A DNA stretch of 11,455 nt. It comes from Planctomycetota bacterium (GTDB taxonomy: Bacteria; Planctomycetota; Phycisphaerae; FEN-1346). Position 1 is the stretch's first letter, and each line of letters starts with the position of its first letter. The notes beneath the pieces were generated by a model, which was not told the origin of the DNA, did no database searches, and saw only the letters and a program-made list of their open reading frames with translations. Of the stretch, positions 6,164 to 11,455 are shown in pieces. A program made the position numbers and the translations under genes. The DNA lies in the NCBI GenBank assembly GCA_026387055.1, contig JAPLML010000707.1, forward strand, positions 1 through 11,455, written 5' to 3'.

Positions 6164-6763
6164 TCACAGCGTCGCCCACTTGTAGGCCCATGAGGCGAGA
6201 ACCAGCACCACCATGAGGATCGCCGCCGTCGTCACGACCGAGACCCGCCCCAGCGGGGCCCAGGTGCGCCCCGTCGCCACCGTCGCCAGCGTCGCGAGCA
6301 GGCCGGCGGCTACGGCCAGGAAGAGGACGAGGCCGAACGGCTGGTTCACCAGCGCCTCGGAGAACCTGCCGTGGGCCGCCAGCACAAAAGAGGTCGTCAC
6401 GCCGCAGGTCGGGCACGGGTGGCCGGTCATCACCAACATGCCGCACGGCGGCAGGCCGAGGGCCGGGTGCGTGCCGGTGCCGGTGGGAGACGGCGTCAGC
6501 ACGAGGCCCAGCCCGAGCGCCGCCGCCAGAACCGCCGCCACGCCGGCTTGGATGATCCGCTCGGCGAGCGAAGCCCGCAGCGGCGAGGGGGCGACCAGCC
6601 CCTGCCTAGCGCGGTGGGCAGTCCTGCCCACCGCGCGGCGGGCAAGACTGCCCGCCGCGCTTACCTTACCCCCCGCCGCCGAACCTGAATTCGACTCCGC
6701 CACCGCCTCGCCCACCGCCCGTGCTGTCGCCGCGGCGACTCGCCGCGGCGACCACTCCGACAT
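6164..6763 (-). CDS. Small membrane protein, DUF2752-like, with a repeat-encoded N-terminal extension
   Basis: About 199 aa from the ATG at 6763, with GGAG five bases upstream. The DUF2752 hallmark is seen as GHPCPTCGVTTSFVLAAHG (Cys117 and Cys120), followed by EALVNQPFG. Family members are small inner-membrane proteins of unknown function; the CPxCG pair may bind metal or form a disulphide. Hydrophobic segments lie at about 69-90, 142-163 and 174-193. Residues 1-60 are not typical. SPRRVAAAT comes from two abutting 14-bp palindrome copies, and SLARRAVGRTAHRAR comes from a two-hairpin repeat. The true start may therefore be one of the GTG codons at 6715 or 6703, or later. A promoter-like TTGACC/TACCAT pair overlaps the ATG; if it is used, the ATG at 6763 cannot be. 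The frame also has an ATG at 6790, which I reject as too far upstream. The C-terminal domain call is firm and the start is not. Confidence 0.78.
   Translation of the reverse strand: MSEWSPRRVAAATARAVGEAVAESNSGSAAGGKVSAAGSLARRAVGRTAHRARQGLVAPSPLRASLAERIIQAGVAAVLAAALGLGLVLTPSPTGTGTHPALGLPPCGMLVMTGHPCPTCGVTTSFVLAAHGRFSEALVNQPFGLVLFLAVAAGLLATLATVATGRTWAPLGRVSVVTTAAILMVVLVLASWAYKWATL
6609..6660. repeat. Two abutting long hairpins inside the DUF2752-like gene
   Basis: The first stem is 13 bp with a 2-base gap (6609-6621 / 6624-6636, GCGCGGTGGGCAG). The second is 12 bp with a 4-base loop (6633-6644 / 6649-6660, GCGCGGCGGGCA). The two share 6633-6636. It is translated on the minus strand without a stop as an Arg/Ala-rich stretch ahead of the first membrane helix. 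Confidence 0.9.
6726..6752. repeat. Two abutting copies of the 14-bp palindrome
   Basis: An exact GTCGCCGCGGCGAC at 6726-6739, directly followed by a 13/14 copy (CTCGCCGCGGCGAC, 6739-6752) that shares one base. Both fall in the first codons of the DUF2752-like reading frame, read as WSPRR and VAAAT. Confidence 0.93.
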
Positions 6764-6790
6764 GGTATCTCCGGGCCGTCGGGGGGTCAA
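6762..6790 (-). promoter_or_regulatory. Possible sigma-70-type promoter before the DUF2752-like gene
   Basis: On the minus strand TTGACC (6790-6785), a 17-bp spacer, then TACCAT (6767-6762). Both the -35 and the spacing are good; the -10 is 4 of 6. A transcript would start near 6755, directly beside the double palindrome. The overlap with the candidate ATG at 6763 means that either this promoter or that start codon is wrong. Confidence 0.35.
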
Positions 6791-6982
6791 TACGCGAGAC
6801 GGCCCGGGAGCAGCCCCTTATTCAGCGAAAACCGCGGACCCATGCGGGCCGTGGCAATGCTACGCCAAACACGCGCCCAGTCGGGGCATGCAAGGATCAC
6901 AGCGCCATCGGCCGGTCGTGCGGCGCGCGAGATAAACCCCCGCGCTACAGAACACGAGTGATTACGCCCCCCAGGAAAACCG
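6791..6982. other. Intergenic, no gene seen; weak hairpin
   Basis: Gap between the end of the GH2 gene and the start of the DUF2752-like gene. It holds one GC-rich hairpin, GCGCG (6923-6927) with CGCGC (6941-6945), around GAGATAAACCCC. It lies about 40 bases past the GH2 stop, where a terminator might be, but it lacks a T-run. Open frames crossing the gap have no ribosome binding site or family resemblance. Confidence 0.5.
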
Positions 6983-9478
6983 TCACGCCAGACGAGCGCC
7001 GAAGATCGTCCGCACGCACAGGTTTGCGGCCAAGCGAGCAACGGCGGCCTCGCCCAACCGCTGCGGGGCAAGGAACTTCACCGTCCGCTTCTCGCCCGGC
7101 AGAAGATCGAAGAAGTTGTCCTCGAACCGGCCCTCCACACCCGCCGCTTCCAGGCACACCGCCAGCGCCACGCCCTCGGCCTTGACCTCAACGACCGCGC
7201 CGCCGCGGGAGGCGCGGACCTTCGTCCGCACCTTGGGGTCGGGCAGCGCCGCCTTGGCCAGGGGCACAGGCGTGAGGATCGCGCGGCTCACGCATTTCCC
7301 GCCGACAACGAGTTTGGCCGCGACGTACGCCGCCTCGGGCGCGAAGCCGTCCAGGCCCTCAAACAGCGTCCCCATCACTTCGACGGTCTCGCCTCCCGCG
7401 AGCGGAAAGTTGTAGTCGGTCGCCGCGGCGACCCGCCGCCCGTCCCACCGCCGGATCTGCCACCACACCTCCGGCCTGGCTACGGGGCACCCGAAATCAG
7501 CCGTGGCCCAGAGGCGGACGCTCTTCTCATCCGCGAGGCCCGATATCAGGTACGGCGCGTAGAACCGCCGGGCGGCATAGTGCAGCGCTTTCCACCGGCC
7601 GACGTAATCCAGGCTCGCCCAACTCGCCACCGGCCAGCAGTCGTTCGCCTGCCAGTAAAGCGCGCCCATGGTGCGCGGGGCGCTGCGGCGCCAGTGCTCC
7701 ACGCCCGTCCGGATCGCCATCGCCTGGTACACCTGCGAGAGGTAGACGAGCGACTCGAAGTCCCTCGGCCGGCCCAGCCACGTCTCGATGGCCCGGGCCA
7801 TCTTCTCGTTGCCGCCGCCCGACTTCTGGTGCTGAAGCATCGACGGCGAATCCAGCCGCCGCTCCTCGGGCGGAATCACCGGCCCCATCGTCGCCGCGGC
7901 CGGGATGCTCTGGAAGCCGAACTCGCTGATGAAGCGGTGCCGGCTCTCGAGGTAGTTGAGGTGGCTCCCCCGCCCGTGCCACACGTTCCAGCAGTGGCAG
8001 TCGCCGCTGGCCGGGTCGTTCGGCCGGCCCACCTCGGTCGAGTGCGGCGAGGACGGGACGTACGGCCGCCGCGGGTCGAGCGCCGCCACCGCCTTCGGCA
8101 GGATGTCGTGGAAGATCCGCTCGTAGGCGCTCCAGACGCGCTCCGGGTTCGCCTTGTTCCAGCCCCACTCGAACCAGCCCGACTCCATCTCGTTGTTGCC
8201 GCACCAGAGCGCCATACACGTATGTCGCCTGAGCGATTTGATGGCCGCCTCGGCCTCCGCCTGCACGTTCCCGGCAAACGCCGGATCGTCGCCCGGGTAC
8301 ATCGCGCAAGCGAACATGAAGTCCTGCCAGATGAGGATGCCGCGCTCGTCGCACCGGTCGTAGAACGCATCGTCTTCGTAGTAGCCGCCGCCCCACACGC
8401 GGAGCATGTTCATGCCGGCGTCGGCGCAGCTATCCACCAGGTCGTGGTACCGCTCGCGGGTGACGCGCGGCGGGAGGGCGTCGGCCGGGATCCAGTTCGC
8501 CCCTTTCGCGAAGAACGCCCGGCCGTTGACGCGCAGCGCGAACGAGCGGCCGTACGCGTCGTCCTCGCGCACGAGTTCCAGCCGCCGGATGCCGACGCGC
8601 ACTGTCCGCTCGTCAACGACCTTCCGTCCCGCCTTCAGACGCGCCCGCAGCCGATAGAGCGGCTGCCCGCCCAGGCCGTTGGGCCACCACCGTTCGGCGG
8701 CCGCCACCGGAATCTCGACGCTCGCGCGGCCGCCCGCGACCGGCGCTTCGGCCGCGCCGGCCTTCGTCCGGCCGTTCGGCGCGAAGGCCGAGACCGAAAG
8801 CATCAGGCCCGCCGTGTCCGGGCCGGCCGCCTCCACGGCGAGATGCAGCCGGCCCTCCGCCCCCGGACCCGGCTCGCCCCACGCGTCGACGGCGTCGATG
8901 CACGCCTTCGGTACGATCTCCAGCCGCACCGGCCGCCAGAGGCCGACCGCCAGCAGCGTCGGGCCCCAATCCCAGCCGAAGTGGCACGGCGCCTTCCGGA
9001 CAAAGGAAGCGTTCGGCGCTCGCCCGGCGTTCGGCAGCTTGAGGCCGTAGGCTTCCGCCGCCGCCTTCGCGCGGGCCTCGGTGGAATCGAATGCGACCAC
9101 GAGCTCGTTCTCCCCCTCGGCCAGCGAATCGGTCACGTCGAAGCGCCAGGGGATGAACATGTTGTCGGCGTCACCGACGGGGCGGCCGTTGAGGAGGACC
9201 GCGGCGAACGTGTCGAGTCCCTCGAAGACGAGGAAGGCGCGCGCCCCCTTCGCCATCGCCGGCGCGTTGAACCGCCGCCGGTAGGTCCACTGGGCCGCGC
9301 CGACCCACTGCACCTTGTCCTCGTTGGTCCCAACGGCGAAGTCTTCGAGCCGCCCGGCGGCCATGAGGTCGCCCTGAACGGTTCCCGGCACCTGGCCGGG
9401 GAGCCACTCCTCCGGCTGCCCCCCGTCGCTGCGAGAGAACTCCCAGGCGCCGCCGAGGTCGATTCGCGCAGTTCGCAT
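6983..9478 (-). CDS. Glycoside hydrolase family 2, beta-mannosidase-like
   Basis: Probably releases terminal beta-linked mannose from oligosaccharides. Length 831 aa, normal for bacterial beta-mannosidases. In order: an N-terminal jelly-roll sugar-binding domain (about 1-190, containing FGWDWGPTL at 167-175, a segment typical of mannosidases), an immunoglobulin-like domain (about 200-300), a TIM barrel (about 310-640) and C-terminal beta domains. The predicted acid/base is Glu430 in WCGNNE, and the nucleophile is Glu519 in FISEFGFQS. MLRVWGGGYYEDD (358-370) and ILIWQDFMFACAMYP (381-395) are barrel strands typical of the family. No signal peptide is seen, so a cytoplasmic enzyme acting on imported oligosaccharides is likely. 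The ATG has AGGAG just upstream. Residues 683-687 (VAAAT), in a C-terminal beta domain, come from a 14-bp palindrome copy. Other GH2 activities are possible, but the WDWG and WCGNNE patterns favour mannosidase. No transporter or regulator for sugars is next to it. Confidence 0.92.
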   Translation of the reverse strand: MRTARIDLGGAWEFSRSDGGQPEEWLPGQVPGTVQGDLMAAGRLEDFAVGTNEDKVQWVGAAQWTYRRRFNAPAMAKGARAFLVFEGLDTFAAVLLNGRPVGDADNMFIPWRFDVTDSLAEGENELVVAFDSTEARAKAAAEAYGLKLPNAGRAPNASFVRKAPCHFGWDWGPTLLAVGLWRPVRLEIVPKACIDAVDAWGEPGPGAEGRLHLAVEAAGPDTAGLMLSVSAFAPNGRTKAGAAEAPVAGGRASVEIPVAAAERWWPNGLGGQPLYRLRARLKAGRKVVDERTVRVGIRRLELVREDDAYGRSFALRVNGRAFFAKGANWIPADALPPRVTRERYHDLVDSCADAGMNMLRVWGGGYYEDDAFYDRCDERGILIWQDFMFACAMYPGDDPAFAGNVQAEAEAAIKSLRRHTCMALWCGNNEMESGWFEWGWNKANPERVWSAYERIFHDILPKAVAALDPRRPYVPSSPHSTEVGRPNDPASGDCHCWNVWHGRGSHLNYLESRHRFISEFGFQSIPAAATMGPVIPPEERRLDSPSMLQHQKSGGGNEKMARAIETWLGRPRDFESLVYLSQVYQAMAIRTGVEHWRRSAPRTMGALYWQANDCWPVASWASLDYVGRWKALHYAARRFYAPYLISGLADEKSVRLWATADFGCPVARPEVWWQIRRWDGRRVAAATDYNFPLAGGETVEVMGTLFEGLDGFAPEAAYVAAKLVVGGKCVSRAILTPVPLAKAALPDPKVRTKVRASRGGAVVEVKAEGVALAVCLEAAGVEGRFEDNFFDLLPGEKRTVKFLAPQRLGEAAVARLAANLCVRTIFGARLA
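7419..7432. repeat. 14-bp palindrome inside the GH2 gene
   Basis: Exact copy, extending to the 16-mer GGTCGCCGCGGCGACC (7418-7433). On the coding strand it falls exactly on codons GTC GCC GCG GCG AC(C), residues 683-687 (VAAAT), just after an IRRWDGRR segment, probably in a loop between beta strands. Confidence 0.95.
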
Positions 9479-9508
9479 CGTGACTCCTGCTTTCGCTTAC
9501 TTGGGGTA

Positions 9509-9522
9509 GTCGCCGCGGCGAC
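9509..9522. repeat. 14-bp palindrome in the GH2 leader
   Basis: Exact GTCGCCGCGGCGAC. On the minus strand it begins three bases after a -10-like TACCAT, so it would cover the likely transcript start of the GH2 gene. Confidence 0.95.
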
Positions 9523-9525
9523 CAC

Positions 9526-9553
9526 ATGGTATCGAGCCACCCGGCGGCGTCAA
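9526..9553 (-). promoter_or_regulatory. Possible promoter of the GH2 gene
   Basis: On the minus strand TTGACG (9553-9548), a 16-bp spacer, TACCAT (9531-9526). The predicted start is near 9519, about 40 bases before the ATG. The -10 has the same sequence and the same GATACCATGT setting as the site at 6762-6790. Confidence 0.45.
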
Positions 9554-9584
9554 GGCGCTCCAGCCGACCTTCGGGAAACCGCCT

Positions 9585-9663
9585 CTGGCGCTGGCGCCAA
9601 GGCCGATTTGTGGAAAACGGTCGCCGCGGCGACGGCCGAAATCGGCCTTGGCGCCAGCGCCAG
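9585..9663. repeat. Perfect 25-bp inverted repeat with the 14-bp palindrome in its loop
   Basis: The arms 9585-9609 and 9639-9663 are perfectly complementary over 25 bp, running CTGGCGCTGGCG to GGCCGATTT on the left arm. The 29-base loop (9610-9638) holds an exact GTCGCCGCGGCGAC at 9620-9633, nearly centred. The arms themselves contain the smaller palindrome TGGCGCCA. It lies about 110 bp upstream of the GH2 start. Confidence 0.93.
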
Positions 9664-9830
9664 GGCCATGTTGTCGCAAACCCGAACCACCCTCCGCAGA
9701 AATCCGGGAAATCTCCGGAAATCGTAACTCCCCGTGCCGCCCGCGCTTGCAGCGGAAACCTTTATGGAGAAAGCGCCATAACTGCGCACAAAACGGAGCG
9801 CGCCGTCCTCTTATGGAGGCGCCCTCAAAT

Positions 9831-9851
9831 GCGGAACGCGGAATGCGGAGT
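9831..9851. repeat. 7-bp tandem repeat, three units
   Basis: GCGGAAC, GCGGAAT and GCGGAGT in direct tandem. A short tract, possibly replication slippage, with no function evident. Confidence 0.7.
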
Positions 9852-9906
9852 GAACGACGAACCGCAACAGCACCTTTAGCCGCGACCCGAAGGGGAGCAG
9901 TCAATG

Positions 9907-9968
9907 AGGCCGGGGCGAAGGTCGCCGCGGCGACCAGTCAATGAAGCCGGGGCGTTGCCCCGGCCTAC
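9907..9968. repeat. Inverted repeat of the GTAGGCCGGGGC family with the 14-bp palindrome, before the portal gene
   Basis: Arms AGGCCGGGGC (9907-9916) and GCCCCGGCCT (9957-9966, continuing AC). An exact GTCGCCGCGGCGAC occupies 9921-9934. The right half folds as GCCGGGGC-GTT-GCCCCGGC (9946-9964); the left hairpin lacks its second arm. AGTCAATGA(G/A)GCCGGGGCG occurs on both sides of the palindrome (9899-9917 and 9936-9954). It ends seven bases before the portal gene's ribosome binding site. Confidence 0.9.
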
Positions 9969-9986
9969 GTAAGTGAGGTGCAGAAA

Positions 9987-11455
9987 ATGATGAAACTCGA
10001 CTTCACCAACTTCGCCGACCCCACGCTGGATGAGTCGTTCGTCGAGTACCTCATCTCCGAGGAGGCCCCCGACCGCGGCCTGCACTTCGCCCGCCTGTGG
10101 GCCTACTACAAGAACGACCTGACGCCGCTCGGCGTCGGGCTGCCGGAGGCCGAGCGCTCCGCCGACTGGCTCGCCTCGGCCCGCCCGTACTACCAGGCGC
10201 AGGAATTCGGCCTGCCCGCCCGGATCAGCGGCCGCTCGCATCTGGGGTATGGCGGGGCCGGCGTGCCGCAGCCCGCCTTCAGCCGCAAGGAGGTCGTCAT
10301 CGAGAACGACATCGGGTGGCGGATCGACACCGGCGTCCATTTCCTCGCGGGCAAGCCCGTGGCTTTCGAGAGCCTGGCGGGGCGGCCCGAGGACGCCCGC
10401 GCGATCGAGGCGGCGCTGGCGGCCGTGTGGCAGGCGAGCGGCGGGCAGTCGCTCCTGGAAGAGCTGGCCCTGCTCGGGGCCATCTACGGCTTCGTGGACC
10501 TCGCGATTCGCGTGCGCCTCGATAGTGGCGACGTAGCCGAGGCCCGGACCGGCGGCGGAGGCGGCGGTCGCCCCGGCGACCCCGCCCTCCGCGCCGGTCG
10601 GACGGTCTCCCTCGAAGCCATCGAGCCGCCGCGCATCCTCCCGATCCTCGACGAGCAGGACTACCGGCGGCTGCGCTACTGGGTCCAGGTCTTCCGCCGG
10701 CAGGCGAATCGGCTGACGGGCGGGCCGCCCTGGGCGGGCGTGCTCGGACGCGGCGGCCGGCGCGTGGACGAGGTCGAGGTCGTCGAGATCCTCGGCCCCT
10801 CCTGGTGGCAGCGGTACGAGGACGGCCGCCTGGCCGACGAAGGCCCCAACCCGCTCGGCCGCATCCCGGTTGTCCACATCCAGAACTTCGCCAACCCGAT
10901 GCACTACGAGGGGGCGAGCGAAGTCGAGCCGCTCATCCCCCTCCAGGACGAGCTCAACACGCGCCTGTCGGAACGCGCGAACCGCGTGACCTTCCAGAGC
11001 TTCAAGATGTACCTTGGCAAGGGGATCGACGGCTTCGAGGACCGGCCCGTCGCCCCCGGCCGCATGTGGGCCACCGACAATCCCGACGCGTCCATCGAGG
11101 TCTTCGGCGGCGACGCCGCGTGCCCCAGCGAGGATGCGCACATCGAGCAGCTCCGCGAGGCCCTCGACAAGACGAGCGGCGTGACGCCCCTGGCAGCGGG
11201 GCTGCTGCGAGACCAGCTCGGCAACCTCACGAGCGCCACGGCCCTCAAGGTCGTCCTCATGGGGACGCTGGCCCGCGTCGAGCGCAAGCGCGTCACCTAC
11301 GGCGCCGGCCTGGTCGAGGCGAACCGCCTCGTCCTCGACGCCCTGGACCGCTTCGGCGTCCTTCGGACCGACCCGGCCGACCGCGCGATCCGCGTCCTCT
11401 GGCCCGATCCGCTGCCCGTGAGCCTCGACGAATCGGCGGCGGCTCAACCCAGCAC
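9987..11455 (+). CDS. Phage portal protein, SPP1 gp6-like (3' end outside window)
   Basis: Portal proteins form the dodecameric ring at one capsid vertex through which DNA is packaged. 489 codons are open to the window end with no stop. The start MMKLDFTNF is an ATG pair with GAGG (9975-9978) eight bases upstream. Family-like points: a tyrosine-rich N-terminal region, then NDIGWRIDTGVHFLAGKP (from residue 107; portals carry a similar N...K.i.D....y..GkP segment), GRIPVVHIQNFANP followed by YEGASEVEPLIPLQDELN (the G.S.le.v..lqd..N pattern), and TSGVTPLAAGLLRDQLGNLTSATALK (from about 396), the SG...SA.ALk pattern that ends the core. A Gly-rich loop (about 187-200, TGGGGGGRPGD) contains a variant 14-bp palindrome. 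The usual upstream partner, the terminase large subunit, is absent: the neighbour is a cellular GH2 gene on the other strand. I judged this from motif pattern, without an alignment. Confidence 0.77.
   Translation, partial: MMKLDFTNFADPTLDESFVEYLISEEAPDRGLHFARLWAYYKNDLTPLGVGLPEAERSADWLASARPYYQAQEFGLPARISGRSHLGYGGAGVPQPAFSRKEVVIENDIGWRIDTGVHFLAGKPVAFESLAGRPEDARAIEAALAAVWQASGGQSLLEELALLGAIYGFVDLAIRVRLDSGDVAEARTGGGGGGRPGDPALRAGRTVSLEAIEPPRILPILDEQDYRRLRYWVQVFRRQANRLTGGPPWAGVLGRGGRRVDEVEVVEILGPSWWQRYEDGRLADEGPNPLGRIPVVHIQNFANPMHYEGASEVEPLIPLQDELNTRLSERANRVTFQSFKMYLGKGIDGFEDRPVAPGRMWATDNPDASIEVFGGDAACPSEDAHIEQLREALDKTSGVTPLAAGLLRDQLGNLTSATALKVVLMGTLARVERKRVTYGAGLVEANRLVLDALDRFGVLRTDPADRAIRVLWPDPLPVSLDESAAAQPS
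10567..10580. repeat. One-base variant of the 14-bp palindrome in the portal gene
   Basis: GTCGCCCCGGCGAC, read as GRPGD (residues 194-198) after a run of glycines. It is identical in sequence and reading frame to the variant in the lipoprotein gene at 5480-5493. Confidence 0.75.

Larger units (their letters stand above)
9479..9986. other. 508-bp intergenic region between divergent genes, repeat-rich, no gene seen
   Basis: It separates the GH2 gene (minus) from the portal gene (plus). From left to right it holds a 14-bp palindrome (9509-9522), a promoter-like pair (9526-9553), a 25-bp perfect inverted repeat (9585-9663), three spaced GAAATC boxes (9699-9704, 9708-9713, 9718-9723), a TTATGG / CCATAA hairpin (9762-9767 / 9776-9781), a 7-bp tandem repeat (9831-9851), a fragment TTTAGCCGCGACCCGAAGGG (9876-9895) resembling the TTTAGCCG arm at 3604-3667, and an inverted repeat (9907-9968). 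Open frames here are short, are made largely of repeat sequence, and look like no known protein. Confidence 0.7.

Noticed and set aside
7887..7901. GTCGCCGCGGCCGG in the GH2 gene
   Set aside because: It matches the first 11 bases only and the palindrome is broken. An Ala-rich segment suffices to explain it.
7580..9727. Long plus-strand open frame opposite the GH2 gene
   Set aside because: The GH2 protein on the other strand has all family motifs; this one has none.
9526..9879. Possible small gene upstream of the portal
   Set aside because: The translation is mostly repeat-derived, with no ribosome binding site and no recognisable domain.
639..9968. CRISPR-like array
   Set aside because: The repeats are palindromic, irregularly spaced over kilobases and partly within genes. 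There are no regular spacers and no cas genes.
9876..11447. Long minus-strand open frame opposite the portal gene
   Set aside because: Shadow frame. The plus strand reads as a coherent portal protein with a ribosome binding site and stays open to the window edge.

Overview
The window looks like chromosomal DNA of a GC-rich bacterium, most probably a planctomycete (a Phycisphaerae-like lineage is my guess). The evidence is the high-GC coding, a lysS next to a LolCDE-type exporter, lipoproteins with no familiar relatives, a solitary GH2 mannosidase, and abundant palindromic repeats both between and inside genes. No rRNA, tRNA, CRISPR array or intact insertion sequence was seen. The taxonomic call is inference, because no marker gene is complete.

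Layout. A plus-strand block runs from the left edge: the 3' part of lysS (1-603); an FtsX/MacB-type ABC permease (735-2759) overlapping its LolD-like ATPase (2752-3453); then a branched-chain aminotransferase, ilvE (3703-4560). A minus-strand block meets it tail to tail with a 2-bp gap. In transcription order it holds a GH2 beta-mannosidase-like enzyme (9478-6983), a small DUF2752-like membrane protein (6763-6164), and two tandem, distantly related lipoproteins (5956-5303 and 5306-4563) joined by a GTGA stop/start overlap. At the right edge a plus-strand gene (9987 to the window end) has no stop in the window. It reads as an SPP1 gp6-type phage portal protein, so a prophage, prophage remnant or transfer-agent cluster probably begins there.

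How the genes relate. The permease and ATPase should form one exporter that takes lipoproteins or other substrates out of the inner membrane. The two lipoproteins are probably co-translated. The other genes have no visible functional link.

The most unusual feature is the repeat content. A perfect 14-bp palindrome, GTCGCCGCGGCGAC, occurs eight times in 11.4 kb: within three genes, just downstream of a promoter-like site, and in the centre of larger inverted repeats. A one-base variant occurs twice more, inside two unrelated genes. Separately, several two-hairpin inverted repeats of different sequence share one architecture. Two of them lie inside open reading frames and supply N-terminal protein sequence, which recalls the Rickettsia palindromic elements.
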